Source: Xanthobacter flavus
GTDB taxonomy: Bacteria; Pseudomonadota; Alphaproteobacteria; Rhizobiales; Xanthobacteraceae
Assembly (NCBI RefSeq): GCF_017875275.1
Contig: NZ_JAGGML010000001.1
Coordinates: 2,935,001-2,999,000, forward strand
DNA: 64,000 nt
Direction: 5' to 3'
Every line of letters begins with the position of its first letter. Position 1 is the stretch's first letter. Positions 17,597-28,777 of this stretch are shown piece by piece. The translations under genes were made by a program, and so were the position numbers. The notes below the pieces were generated by a model. It saw only the letters and a list, made by a program, of their open reading frames with translations, was not told the DNA's origin and made no database searches.

Positions 17597-20500
17597 TCAA
17601 CTCGGTCGAGCGACGATGTCCTCAGCACCCAAACGGGCCTTCGCCCGAAGCGCCTCATAAAGCTGCCCCGGCCCAAGCAGGGTGTCCTTCAGCCCCGCCC
17701 TTACCTTCTCCGAGTCCAGCGCCTGCTTGCTCATGGTGGTGTGTGCGGCGAGGGCATCCATGATGGCGTTCAGCAACTCGGTGGCGAGGTCAGGGGAGTT
17801 CGCGAACTGCTCCTTGGTGTTGTTGCTGGCCTGTTCCACCAGAAGGTCGGACTCCAGCAGCTTCCCCTTCAGCACGTTGTTCACGTAGACGAGTTTGTCG
17901 TCCTCCGTTAGCTCGCCCACGAACAGATCGTTGACCCGCTCGATAATCTCCGTGAGCAATGCCCGCTGCTTCTCCTGAACGGCTCCGGCGCCCGTCTCGG
18001 TCATGGGTGCCAGTTGCTCGCCCTGTCCGCCACCAAGCGCGAGGGTCCGCCTACCCTGATCGTTGAGGCGGTGGTGGGTGAGCTTCACGCGGCTGAGGTC
18101 CACGCCCTCCCGTTCGCGCCCGAAGTCGAGGAGAGGCAGCAGCCGCTTGAAGAAGATGGCCCGCTTCTCCACCGCCGTGGACCCATAATCGAACATTTGG
18201 GAGAGGAAGGCGTAGACCCGCAGGTAGGTCGCCATGTCGGTCTTGAAGAGAAGCAGCGCCTCCTGGGCATCCTTGGCGTCCCGCTCGGCCTGGGCATCGC
18301 CGCGTGCGCGGGCTGCCTCGCGTTCCATCTGAAGCGACCTGAATGACCGCAACAGCCGGTCTGCGACGGGGAGCAGTGCCGCGTCGAGCTGGCCCTGTGT
18401 CGCCCCCGGGTCCATCTCCACATTGACGACGCGGTCAACCTCGTTGTCGTCATAGTGGCCGGAGGCGTCCAGCTTGGCCTTGAGGTTCAGCACGATGTGC
18501 GGGTCGGTGACGCCTGCTAGTTCGGCCGTCTCGTAATAGGTCTTGAAGGCCTTCAGGATTTCATCCGGCTCATTGACGAAGTCGAGGATGTAGGTGGTGT
18601 CCTTCCCCGGATGGGCACGGTTGAGCCGCGACAGGGTCTGCACCGCCTGAATGCCCGCGAGACGACGGTCTACATACATGCCGCACAGCAAGGGCTGATC
18701 GAAGCCGGTCTGGAACTTGTTGGCGACGAGAAGGATCTGATACTCCTCGGTTGCGAACGCCTCCCGGATGTCCCGCCCCTTCAGCCCCGGATTGAGCGAA
18801 CGGCTCACTTCGGTGAAGGGTTCGTCTCCGCTCTCGGGGTCGTCCACCTCGCCGGAGAAGGCCACCAGAGTGCCGATGCGGTAGCCGTTGCGCTTGATGT
18901 ACTGGTCTATGGCGAGCTGCCAGCGCACCGCCTCCTTGCGGCTTGCGACCACCACCATGGCCTTCGCCTTGCCCTCCAGCAGCGGCGCGACGTTGGCGCG
19001 GAAGTGCTCGACCACGACCTGCACCTTCTGGGCGATGTTGTAGGGGTGGAGGCGCACCCACTGCATGATGCCCTTGACGGCGGTGCTGCGCTCGACCGTC
19101 TCCTCGGTCATCTCCTCCCCGTCATGCACGAGGCGGAAGGCGAGCTTGTACGGGGTATAGTTCTTCAGCACATCGAGGATGAAGCCCTCCTCGATGGCCT
19201 GCCGCATGGAATAGACGTGGAAGGCCTGTGGCTTGTTGGTGTCGCTGGCGGGCTCATCGGGCTCGGGCCGCCTGCCGAACAGCTCCAGCGTCTTGGCCTT
19301 CGGAGTGGCGGTGAAGGCGATGTAGGTGATGCCCTTGTCGTTCGCGCGGGCGGCCATCTGGAGGGCGAGGAGGTCTTCCGTGCCCACCTCTCCGCCATCG
19401 GCCACTTCGGCCATCTCCTCGGCGGACAGCACTTGCTTCAGCTTAGAGGCAGCCTCGCCGGTCTGGGACGAGTGGGCTTCATCCGCGATCACGGCGAAGC
19501 GCTTGCCCTGCGTGGCGGCCAGCTCCTGCACCGCCTTCAGGGCGAAGGGAAAGGTCTGGATCGTGCAAACGACGATCTTCTTGCCGCCGGACAGGGCTTC
19601 CGCGAGCTGGCTGCTCTTGGCCCCGCTCTCGCTCTTGATGGTGGCGACCACACCGGTGGTACGCTCGAAATCGAAGATGGCTTCCTGAAGCTGGCTGTCG
19701 AGCACCGTGCGGTCGCTCACCACCAGCACCGTGTCGAACACCTTGGCGTTGGCCGCGTCATGCAGTTCGGCGAGGAAGTGCGCCGTCCAGGCGATGGAAT
19801 TGGTCTTGCCCGAGCCCGCCGAGTGCTGGATCAGGTATTTGCTTCCCGGCCCCTCGGCGAGCACCGTGCCCACGAGGCGGCGGGTGGCGTCAAGCTGGTG
19901 ATAGCGGGGGAAGATGAGGGAAGTGACCCGTTTCTTGGCATCGCGCTTGGCGACGATGTAGCGGCCGAGGATTTCCAGCCAGCTCTCGCGCTCCCACACA
20001 TCTTCCCAGAGATAGGCCGTGGGGGCGCCAGCGGGGTTCACGGGGTTGCCTGCCGCGCCGTTGTTGCCCTTGTCGAAGGGCAGGAAGCGGGTCGCCGCGC
20101 CCTCAAGGCGGGTGGTCATGCGGACAAGCGAATTGCTCACCGCGAAGTGGACGAGGGCGCCACGGGGGAACTCCAGCAGCGGCTCCGGGAAGGGCTGCCC
20201 CTTGGGCCTGGGGTCGCGGTCGAAGCGATACTGGTCAACAGCATCTTCCACGCGCTGGGTGTAGTCGCTCTTCAGCTCGGCGGTGGCGACGGGGAGGCCG
20301 TTGAGGAAGAGCACGAGATCGAGGGCATTCTGGTTGGCGGCCGAATAGCGCACCTGTCGCACCACCCGCAGGCGGTTGGCCTGATAGCGGGCCTGAAGAT
20401 CGGCATTCATACCAAGCGCGGGGCGGAACTGGGCGAGGCTCACGGGCTGGCGCAGGCCCACCACCTCGATCCCGTGGCGCAGCACATCCAGCGTTCCGCG

Positions 20501-20740
20501 CGGGTCCATCTGGTGGCGCAGCCGGTCCAGCAGCACGGTGGACGCGGCGGCGCCGTGGCTCTTGGTCAGCGCTTCCCACGCCTTGGGCTGGGTGTCCTGC
20601 ACCCAAGCCAGCACATCGGCCGGGAACAGCGCCCGCGCCCGGTCAAAGCCCTCCGCAGCGCTCTCGTCATAGAGCCAGCCCCGCGCGGCAAGGGCCTCGC
20701 AGATGCCCACCTCGAAGGCGATCTCCCGATGCAGGCTCAT
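17597..20740 (-). CDS. hsdR: Type I restriction endonuclease subunit R
   Basis: HsdR is the ATP-driven translocase and nuclease of a type I restriction complex. The N-terminal nuclease centre is D141 with E155-L-K157 (LFLNGLPVATAELKSDY). The helicase core has Walker A HSAGSGKTNS, Walker B IADEAHSSQTG and the late motifs KFQTGFDQPLL and QTLSRLNRAHPGK. A C-terminal helical domain binds HsdM/S. At 1,047 aa it is full length. The start at 20740 has a GAGGGAG site 8 nt upstream. It is last in the operon, 19 bp after hsdS. Confidence 0.95.
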   Translation of the reverse strand: MSLHREIAFEVGICEALAARGWLYDESAAEGFDRARALFPADVLAWVQDTQPKAWEALTKSHGAAASTVLLDRLRHQMDPRGTLDVLRHGIEVVGLRQPVSLAQFRPALGMNADLQARYQANRLRVVRQVRYSAANQNALDLVLFLNGLPVATAELKSDYTQRVEDAVDQYRFDRDPRPKGQPFPEPLLEFPRGALVHFAVSNSLVRMTTRLEGAATRFLPFDKGNNGAAGNPVNPAGAPTAYLWEDVWERESWLEILGRYIVAKRDAKKRVTSLIFPRYHQLDATRRLVGTVLAEGPGSKYLIQHSAGSGKTNSIAWTAHFLAELHDAANAKVFDTVLVVSDRTVLDSQLQEAIFDFERTTGVVATIKSESGAKSSQLAEALSGGKKIVVCTIQTFPFALKAVQELAATQGKRFAVIADEAHSSQTGEAASKLKQVLSAEEMAEVADGGEVGTEDLLALQMAARANDKGITYIAFTATPKAKTLELFGRRPEPDEPASDTNKPQAFHVYSMRQAIEEGFILDVLKNYTPYKLAFRLVHDGEEMTEETVERSTAVKGIMQWVRLHPYNIAQKVQVVVEHFRANVAPLLEGKAKAMVVVASRKEAVRWQLAIDQYIKRNGYRIGTLVAFSGEVDDPESGDEPFTEVSRSLNPGLKGRDIREAFATEEYQILLVANKFQTGFDQPLLCGMYVDRRLAGIQAVQTLSRLNRAHPGKDTTYILDFVNEPDEILKAFKTYYETAELAGVTDPHIVLNLKAKLDASGHYDDNEVDRVVNVEMDPGATQGQLDAALLPVADRLLRSFRSLQMEREAARARGDAQAERDAKDAQEALLLFKTDMATYLRVYAFLSQMFDYGSTAVEKRAIFFKRLLPLLDFGREREGVDLSRVKLTHHRLNDQGRRTLALGGGQGEQLAPMTETGAGAVQEKQRALLTEIIERVNDLFVGELTEDDKLVYVNNVLKGKLLESDLLVEQASNNTKEQFANSPDLATELLNAIMDALAAHTTMSKQALDSEKVRAGLKDTLLGPGQLYEALRAKARLGAEDIVARPS

Positions 20741-20759
20741 GGCCGGGGCTCCCTCGCGC

Positions 20760-22082
20760 TCATGCCGCAACCTCTTCGGCAGCGACAGCGTCGCGCACAT
20801 CGATCTTGCCGGTGACGGCAGCGGAGATCAGCGCTGCGCGGCGTTCCTTGAGAAGGGCGATGGCGCGTTCGGCTTCGGAGGTGAGGGTGTCGAGCTTGGC
20901 GGTCTGGATAGCAATGTGTTTGGAAATCGCAAACTGCTCATCACGTGGGGGAACCGGCACCAAGAACTCTTTAAGGCTCGACTGGGGCAGGTTGTTTGCT
21001 AGTCCCTCTGCTCCGCTTATCGCCTGGACAATCTGATCCCTCATAATTGTCGCCCCCATCAAGGCCACAAACCATTCCGGAGCCTCGTCAGGTGCTAACC
21101 GTACACGATAGATCTTGTCTGAAAGCAACAGCCGCGCTCTTACTGCAGAAACGTATGCGGTCGATCCAACGAACTTAGGTGATCCATTGGCGCGGGACAT
21201 CAGGATATCACCGGGACGCACCTCATATGCGATAACAGGAGCAAGTTCAGGCGGAAGCGCTTTATTTTCTTGCTCCGAGAATAAGCCTCCATTTGTGCAT
21301 CCAGCCTTGAGGACCCCCCATTCGAGGTCTTCGGCTGGGCGGCTCAAACATTCTGGACTCCACCCCTGCTCGATCGCTGCGACGATCCGGCGGAGTTGCT
21401 TCACTTCCCAATGCGCTGGAATCTCGCCCAGCCATGCGATGCCGCTATCCTTCATCGGGGCATTGGGGTCGAGCCCCTTGGTGACGGCGTGCGAGATGAC
21501 AGCGCGGCGCTTCTCGGCCAGCAGCGCAATCAACCGCTCCTGCTCGGCCACCAGCGCATCGATCTTGGCGGTCTCACGGTCGAGGAAGGCGGCGATGGCG
21601 CGTTGCTCAGGAAGCGGGGGCTTGGGCAGTTCCATCTGGCCCATGAAATCCCAACTAGCCCTTGGCATCTTCGCGCCATACGTCGAGCCGTCGACGATTA
21701 CGATGAATTCACGGGTTAACATAAGGTACTGCAGAAACCTGCCAGCCATATCCGATGCCGGACGAAGAACGTGGAAGTCCCCCACGGCTTCACCGGAGAG
21801 TTGGCAGAGGAAAACTTTTGCGAGATACGGGCGAAGCTTCCCGAACAGGATATCCCCTGCCTTGAAGGCAATGCCATCGCCTTCGTACTGCGTTTCAGAG
21901 GGACGGAAACGCCCCGTCCAACCTTCGATGTTTTCGAGAGCAACAGGCGCGGTTTGGGCCTCGGCCTTCTCGGTAACGAGTGTTGCTAGGCGTTTCAGAC
22001 GATAGACCCACCAATGGTCGGGCACGCACCCAAGCCATTCGATCCCGCTGTCCTTGTTGCTGGGGTATGCCTTCCGGCTCAT
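20760..22082 (-). CDS. hsdS: Type I restriction specificity subunit S
   Basis: HsdS chooses the DNA target. The 440-aa protein has the classic two-fold plan: each half begins with a KDSGIEWLG or KDSGIAWLG element, then a target-recognition domain, then a coiled spacer (LPEQRAIAAFLDRETAKID; PPRDEQFAISKHIAIQTAKLD). The DNA of the recognition domains is more AT-rich than that of hsdM or hsdR, as expected for exchangeable domains. Its start overlaps the stop of the 128-aa gene by 4 bp. Confidence 0.94.
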   Translation of the reverse strand: MSRKAYPSNKDSGIEWLGCVPDHWWVYRLKRLATLVTEKAEAQTAPVALENIEGWTGRFRPSETQYEGDGIAFKAGDILFGKLRPYLAKVFLCQLSGEAVGDFHVLRPASDMAGRFLQYLMLTREFIVIVDGSTYGAKMPRASWDFMGQMELPKPPLPEQRAIAAFLDRETAKIDALVAEQERLIALLAEKRRAVISHAVTKGLDPNAPMKDSGIAWLGEIPAHWEVKQLRRIVAAIEQGWSPECLSRPAEDLEWGVLKAGCTNGGLFSEQENKALPPELAPVIAYEVRPGDILMSRANGSPKFVGSTAYVSAVRARLLLSDKIYRVRLAPDEAPEWFVALMGATIMRDQIVQAISGAEGLANNLPQSSLKEFLVPVPPRDEQFAISKHIAIQTAKLDTLTSEAERAIALLKERRAALISAAVTGKIDVRDAVAAEEVAA

Positions 22083-22461
22083 CGGCTTTGCCCCGCAACA
22101 GCCTCGATCACACGGCGAGCTTCTTCAATCGTCTTCGGCTTGAAGCACACAAGCGCAGCCCTCCGGAAGCCGGGGATTTGCTCCAGATTGCTGTTCCGAC
22201 CGGGCTTTTCTCCCTCGGCATAGCCAGGCTTGAGGTTGTGGAGGATGTCCTCCATATCGTTCAGGCGGATGGCTTCGAGCGCGACCCAAAGGTTCTGCTG
22301 CGTGCTGCGCCCCGGCTCGTGGCCGATCCCGGTTTCCCGCCCCTTGGCATAGCGCTCGACATAGACGGTGTCCGCTTTGCGAACGCCATCATCAAGCTTT
22401 TCCAAGGCGGGGTGCGATTTCAGCATGGAACGGATGCCTTCCCGCAAGGCGTCAATCGTGC

Positions 22462-22465
<4 letters not shown>
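22079..22465 (-). CDS. Accessory protein between hsdM and hsdS, 128 aa
   Basis: A soluble protein not recognised as a named family: an N-terminal helix [21 protein letters not shown], a middle with [23 protein letters not shown], and a C-terminal helix [13 protein letters not shown]. It overlaps hsdM and hsdS by 4 bp each (ATGA both times), so it is embedded in the operon and translationally coupled. The tight placement suggests a part in assembly, specificity or control of the restriction complex; an anti-restriction or immunity role is an alternative. Confidence 0.85.
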
Positions 22466-24276
<1,811 letters not shown>

Positions 24277-24395
24277 CGATCAACCCTCGTTGGCAACGGC
24301 GTAGTGCAATTGAGCTTGGCGGAGACGACGGGGTTATGGAGATTCGAGTACGCTGTCAGGACTCGAACTCATGCAGCTTGCGCCGCGGCCACCGC

Positions 24396-24407
24396 ACTGG
24401 TACACAT
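24396..24407 (+). repeat. Possible arm-type site, right end of island 1
   Basis: Second copy of ACTGGTACACAT, 64 bp inside the right att copy of island 1 and in the same orientation as the one at 10728. Confidence 0.35.
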
Positions 24408-24470
24408 CGGCTTCCTTGCGGCGGCTGAAAACGCAGTAAAATCAATGGCGGGCGGCCAGATTAGGGCCAA

Positions 24471-24490
24471 TCCTCTCCTGGGCACCATTT
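24471..24490 (+). repeat. Internal att site between islands 1 and 2
   Basis: It shares 18 bp exactly with attL (24471-24488) and 19 bp exactly with the right copy (24472-24490). Only the tRNA 3' end is present, so it is an attachment-site remnant and not a second tRNA gene. A 6-bp hairpin, TTACCC/GGGTAA (24489-24504), directly follows. Confidence 0.9.
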
Positions 24491-24568
24491 ACCCTTCCGG
24501 GTAAGTCCCAAAAGCTCCGAAAACCCTTACAAACACTCAATCCTCCGGTCCAAGAAGGTCCGGGGGTG

Positions 24569-24636
24569 TTTGGGGGTATTCGTTGGCAGCCGGCAAATTT
24601 GGGGGTATTTTTGGGGGTATCGGAAACGTACCCCCA
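24569..24636. repeat. Integrase arm-type repeats, left end of island 2
   Basis: TTTGGGGGTAT occurs at about 24569, 24598 and 24610, and an inverted copy (GTACCCCCA) at 24628-24636. They lie 80-165 bp inside the left att copy and directly upstream of the integrase start. The same G5TA core recurs at the other end of the island. Confidence 0.7.
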
Positions 24637-24652
24637 CTGAGGGCGACCCCTA

Positions 24653-25846
24653 ATGCCCCTGACCGACACGGCCATCCGCGCGGCGAAGGCCGGCGACAAG
24701 CCCTATAAGCTGGCGGACGGTGGCGGTCTCTATCTCCTGGTGAACCCGACCGGCTCCCGCCTTTGGCGGTTGAAGTACCGGATCGAGGGCAAGGAGAAGC
24801 TCCTCGCCATAGGCCCCTATCCCGATGTGACGCTCGCCAAGGCGCGGGAGCGGCGCGACGACGCGAAGAAGGCGATCATAGACGGCGCCGACCCCTCCGC
24901 CCTCAAGAAGCAGTCACGGGAGGAGGCGAAGGCGGCGCCCGCCAACACCTTCCGCGCGGTGGCCGAGGAACACCTCGCCAAGCTGGAGCGCGAGGGGCTT
25001 GCCGATATCACGTTAGGGAAGCGGCGTTGGCTCCTCGGGTTCGCATACCCCCATTTCGGGGACCGGGATATCGGCAGTGTTAGCTCGGCCGACGTGCTGG
25101 TGGCGCTTCGGGAGATTGAGGCCAAGGGCCACCACGAGACGGCGCGGCGGATGCGCTCTGTCATCGGCTCGGTTTTCCGCTACGCTATCGCCACCGCCCG
25201 AATCGAGAACGATCCCACCTTCGCCCTGCGCGGCGCCCTGACCACGCCGAAGGTGCAGCACAGATCGGCTGTCACCACCGCGACCGAGCTGGGCAAGCTC
25301 CTCAAGGCCATCGACGGATATCGAGGCCAGCCGGCGACGCGCGCCGCGCTGCGGCTTATGCCACTGCTGTTCCCCCGTCCCGGCGAGCTGCGCGCGGCGC
25401 GGTGGTCCGAATTCGACCTCGACAAGGCGGTTTGGTCTATCCCGGCCGAACGCATGAAGATGCGCCGGCCCCACCGCATCCCGCTGCCAACGCAGGCGGT
25501 GGCCATCCTGCGCGAGCTTCATGCCGTGACGGCGGAGGAGGATTTCGTCTTCCCCTGCATCGGCGCGGCGAAGAAGCCGATCAGCGAGAACACCCTGAAC
25601 TTCGCCCTGCGTCGTCTCGGCTTCGGCCCGGATATCGCGACCGCCCACGGCTTCCGCGCCACCGCCTCGACGCTCCTGAACGAGAGCGGGCGGTGGAATC
25701 CCGACGCCATCGAGCGCCAGCTCGCCCATGCGGAGAACAATGAGGTACGCCGCGCCTATCTGCGGGGCGAGCATTGGGAGGAGCGGGTGCGGATGATGGC
25801 GTGGTGGGCGGATCATATGGATGCGCTGCGGGAGGCCGCGGACTGA
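24653..25846 (+). CDS. P4-type tyrosine integrase of island 2
   Basis: A 397-aa P4-like integrase. The N-terminal DUF4102 arm-binding domain is plain (LTDTAIRAAKAGDKPYKLAD, GGGLYLLVNPTGSRLW). The catalytic domain has FPRPGELRAARW (Arg), HGFRATASTLLNE (His-x-x-Arg) and QLAHAENNEVRRAYLRG (His and Tyr). Such integrases insert islands into tRNA 3' ends. The gene starts 165 bp from the att core and lies behind the arm-type repeats, which may let the enzyme repress itself. Confidence 0.94.
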   Translation: MPLTDTAIRAAKAGDKPYKLADGGGLYLLVNPTGSRLWRLKYRIEGKEKLLAIGPYPDVTLAKARERRDDAKKAIIDGADPSALKKQSREEAKAAPANTFRAVAEEHLAKLEREGLADITLGKRRWLLGFAYPHFGDRDIGSVSSADVLVALREIEAKGHHETARRMRSVIGSVFRYAIATARIENDPTFALRGALTTPKVQHRSAVTTATELGKLLKAIDGYRGQPATRAALRLMPLLFPRPGELRAARWSEFDLDKAVWSIPAERMKMRRPHRIPLPTQAVAILRELHAVTAEEDFVFPCIGAAKKPISENTLNFALRRLGFGPDIATAHGFRATASTLLNESGRWNPDAIERQLAHAENNEVRRAYLRGEHWEERVRMMAWWADHMDALREAAD

Positions 25847-25959
25847 ATCAATCCGACGTCCGCTGATTGCACCGGATTGTGCATGGCTTCCCTGGACGAC
25901 GTTGGACTTGCTGCGGGTTAGACGGAAACTATGCCAGCGAATCAACTGGCGGTACGGCT

Positions 25960-26652
25960 ATGTCCGATCTGGAGCGTTGGCGCCTCGTAAAGCAGTTCAC
26001 CATTTATCAGGCCGCTCTTCTTAGCCACGGCTACGATCCAGCGTCGGTGTATGGAATCGAATTTGAGCGGTGGCCCGTTTCGGTGCGCCATGCGACGCTT
26101 CCGACAATAAATGCTCTTAAACATGCGATATTCGATCGCGCTATTCCCCTTGCGAGGGAGGTATACTGTGATTCGTTTGGAAACGACGTGGATTTATCGG
26201 AAAGTCTAATCCACAGTAAGAGGATTCATCAGTGGTATTTTGAGCATGATATATATGATTTATTCTTCAGAATTAAACCTAAGCCTGCTCATGAGGTCGA
26301 TGATCCGCGCGGTCTATTCTATGCGCCGAAGCTCGCCGCTGCGAATGCCGCTTGGCGGGCCGTTACGGCCGACCCCAAGCGCCTGCGGGGCAAATCAGTG
26401 AAGCAGGCCTTGCAGGAGTGGCTTGAAGAGCACGCCGCCGAATACGGGCTTCTTCACAAGGGGAAGCCGAACGCCACCGGCATCGAGGATATTGCCAAGG
26501 TCGCGAACTGGCGGCCCAACGGCGGTGCTCCGGCTACCCCGGAGGATGCGCCAGAACCTCCGGGTGGGTTTAGTCAAACCAGCCCCTTGGATCAGGAAAA
26601 CCCCTACTCTGGTTCGTTCGGTTCCGACCTTGACGACGAGATACCTTTCTAG
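25960..26652 (+). CDS. Hypothetical mobile-element protein, 230 aa
   Basis: The N half reads ERWRLVKQFTIYQAALLSHGYD and has helical, AT-rich coding (about 26.1-26.3 kb). The C half has a conserved-looking block RLRGKSVKQALQEWLEEHAAE followed by GIEDIAKVANWRPNGG and an acidic, proline-rich tail. I recall similar proteins beside P4-type integrases in alphaproteobacterial islands, with no known function. I chose the ATG at 25960 because upstream frames lack similarity. Confidence 0.75.
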   Translation: MSDLERWRLVKQFTIYQAALLSHGYDPASVYGIEFERWPVSVRHATLPTINALKHAIFDRAIPLAREVYCDSFGNDVDLSESLIHSKRIHQWYFEHDIYDLFFRIKPKPAHEVDDPRGLFYAPKLAAANAAWRAVTADPKRLRGKSVKQALQEWLEEHAAEYGLLHKGKPNATGIEDIAKVANWRPNGGAPATPEDAPEPPGGFSQTSPLDQENPYSGSFGSDLDDEIPF

Positions 26653-26756
26653 GGGGCTTGGGGTATCTCTAGGCCTGATTAATCGGCTGATCGGCTTACG
26701 TTTTTTCAAATTCGCCCGGCTATTTTAGCGCCCGCGTCGCGCCCATCCTTCCGTCC

Positions 26757-26996
26757 ATGTCCACTCGGACCCGGATGGAGCCAATGAGCAGCAACGATAC
26801 GACGACCCGCCCCTCTCTCCTGCGCCTGGAGGCCGTGAAGGCCCGCACCTGTCTCAGCCGCAGCACCATCTACGCCTATATGCGGGAGGGGCGCTTTCCC
26901 CAGCCGGTGGCCCTCACCGAGCGTTGCGTCGCCTGGATCGAGGCGGAGATCGACGGCTGGATTGCCGACCGCATCGCGACGGGGCGGCGTGGGTGA
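26757..26996 (+). CDS. AlpA-family transcriptional regulator
   Basis: A small MerR-like HTH protein: LLRLEAVKARTCLSRSTIY, then YMREGRFPQPVAL and a WIEAEIDGWIADRIA helix, the standard AlpA pattern. AlpA-type proteins regulate integrase/excision genes in P4-like elements. The longest reading starts at 26757 (79 aa); ATGs at 26775 and 26784 are alternatives, the last with GGAG only 3 nt upstream. The stop overlaps the next gene's GTG. Confidence 0.9.
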   Translation: MSTRTRMEPMSSNDTTTRPSLLRLEAVKARTCLSRSTIYAYMREGRFPQPVALTERCVAWIEAEIDGWIADRIATGRRG

Positions 26997-27484
26997 AGGG
27001 GATGCGCGCCCGCAAGCCGCGCCGGTGCTCGCCGCAGAGGGTGAAACAGGGCACCACCTATGAAGTGGCCGAAGTTGCCAAGCTCCTCGGCATCCACCGC
27101 AACACGGTGCGGCGGTGGCTCAAGGAGGGGCTGGGGGCGATCGATGACCGGCGCCCCCTTCTGATCCACGGTTCGGCCCTAAAGGCCTTCCTTGCGAAGC
27201 GGCGGGAGACCCGACGCCACACATGCCGCCCCGGCGAGTTCTATTGCTTCCGTTGTCGGGTGCCACGCGCGCCGTGGGGCGGGACGGCGGACCTGTCATT
27301 CCGCAATGAGAAGGTCGCGCGTCTTGCGGCCCTCTGCGCCTGCTGTGGAACCCCCATGCACCGGACAGTGCGGCGGGCCGACCTGCCGACCCTCGGCGTC
27401 CTGATCGATCTGCACACGCTGGCGCCGGAACGAATGAATGGTTGTTCCGACCCCAATGCAAACCGTGCTTTCGAGAAGGTGTGA
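26993..27484 (+). CDS. HTH and zinc-ribbon protein
   Basis: 163 aa if started at the GTG (26993) that overlaps the AlpA stop; an ATG at 27002 is the alternative. The N part is a MerR/excisionase-type HTH (TYEVAEVAKLLGIHRNTVRRWL). The C part has a zinc-ribbon-like Cys set: FYCFRCRVP and, about 35 residues later, LCACCGTPM. It probably binds DNA near the recombinase that follows 4 bp downstream and may be its directionality or accessory factor. No named family is recognised. Confidence 0.75.
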   Translation: MKGMRARKPRRCSPQRVKQGTTYEVAEVAKLLGIHRNTVRRWLKEGLGAIDDRRPLLIHGSALKAFLAKRRETRRHTCRPGEFYCFRCRVPRAPWGGTADLSFRNEKVARLAALCACCGTPMHRTVRRADLPTLGVLIDLHTLAPERMNGCSDPNANRAFEKV

Positions 27485-27488
27485 CGCG

Positions 27489-28595
27489 ATGACGAGACTG
27501 AACCCGTCCAATGAGCGCCTGAAAAGGGACTATATCCGCTATCTGAAGGAAGCCAAGGGCAAGAGCGAGGCGACGCTCGATGCCGTCCGCAAGGCCCTCG
27601 CCCGCTATGAGGCATACACGGCCGCAAAGGACTTCAAGACCTTCCGGCGCGAACAGGCCATCGGCTTCAAGACCCGGTTGGCCGAGACCGAGGGCGTGCG
27701 CACCGGCGAGGGCCTGAGCGCATCCACACAGGCCAGCACGCTCACCGCGCTGAAGGACTTTTTCACCTGGCTGTCGTGGCAACCCGGCTTCAAGTCCAAG
27801 GTCCACATGGCGGATATCGACTATCTGTCGCCCTCGAACAAGGATGCCGCGCGGGCCAAGGCGGCGAAGCTGCGGGCCTTCCCCAGCCTCGAACAGGTGC
27901 GCGCCACTGTTGCCGCCATGCCGGGGGTGACAGTCATTGACCGGCGCAACCGCGCCCTGGTCGCCTTCACCCTCCTGACCGGCATACGCGACCGCGCGCT
28001 GGTGTCTCTGTCACTCGGCCATGTGGACACGTCCGGCAAGACCCCTGTAGTGGCGCAGGACCCCAACAGCGTCGAGACCAAGTTCGCAAAGGCCATCGTC
28101 ACCTACTTCTTTCCAGTGGGCGACGACCTCGCCGATATCGCGCTCGCCTGGATCGAGGAGTTGCGCAAGGTCCACCTGTTCGGCCCGGCCGATCCGCTCT
28201 TCCCCCGCACGCACATGGGCCTTGGCGACGACGGTGGCTTCGTTCCGGTGGGCATCGAGCGGGATCACTGGAGCAATGCCTCTCCGGTGCGGGAGATCTT
28301 CCGCAAGGCCTTCGAGCGCGCGGGCCTGCCCTATTTCCCGCCCCACGCCTTCCGTCACACCCTCGGCCATCTGGCGCAGACCATGTGCCGGACCCCGGAG
28401 GAGCTGAAGGCCTGGAGCCAGAACCTCGGCCACGAAAACATCGCCACCACGCTCACCTCCTACGGGCGAATCGCCCCCCACCGGCAGGGGGAGGTGATGG
28501 GGCGCATGGGGCGGGAGGCCGATGGCGAGGCCGGCGACGTGCTGGCGCAGATCGGTGCGCTCTTGGCGCGGCAGAGGGGAACGGCATTGGCTTGA
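27489..28595 (+). CDS. Second tyrosine-type recombinase in island 2
   Basis: A 368-aa XerC/D-like recombinase. The N-terminal core-binding domain starts SNERLKRDYIRYLKEAKGKS. Catalytic residues are seen in LLTGIRDRALVSL (Arg), HAFRHTLGHLAQ (His-x-x-Arg) and LGHENIATTLTSYG (His and Tyr). There is no DUF4102 arm domain, unlike the integrase at 24653, so it is not a simple duplicate. It begins 4 bp after the HTH/zinc-ribbon gene. Its target site is unknown. Confidence 0.9.
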   Translation: MTRLNPSNERLKRDYIRYLKEAKGKSEATLDAVRKALARYEAYTAAKDFKTFRREQAIGFKTRLAETEGVRTGEGLSASTQASTLTALKDFFTWLSWQPGFKSKVHMADIDYLSPSNKDAARAKAAKLRAFPSLEQVRATVAAMPGVTVIDRRNRALVAFTLLTGIRDRALVSLSLGHVDTSGKTPVVAQDPNSVETKFAKAIVTYFFPVGDDLADIALAWIEELRKVHLFGPADPLFPRTHMGLGDDGGFVPVGIERDHWSNASPVREIFRKAFERAGLPYFPPHAFRHTLGHLAQTMCRTPEELKAWSQNLGHENIATTLTSYGRIAPHRQGEVMGRMGREADGEAGDVLAQIGALLARQRGTALA

Positions 28596-28777
28596 GGTGG
28601 CAGCGAGTGCGGAAAGGGCCACCACGTGCAGAAGGGCAATCCACTCCTCCGGGGCTCTCGACATAAATATAAATAAATCAATTGCTTATGGAAAATTGCC
28701 GGCGCAGGACACGCTTGCCGGCCATCCGCAACCGCGATATCTCTTCGGAGCCGCTGGAGTGTAGGATTTGTGATCGT

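Noticed and set aside
24471-24490. A second tRNA-Leu gene
   Set aside because: Only the 3' end of the tRNA is repeated, without D-arm, anticodon arm or a complete T-arm; the same holds at 36300.
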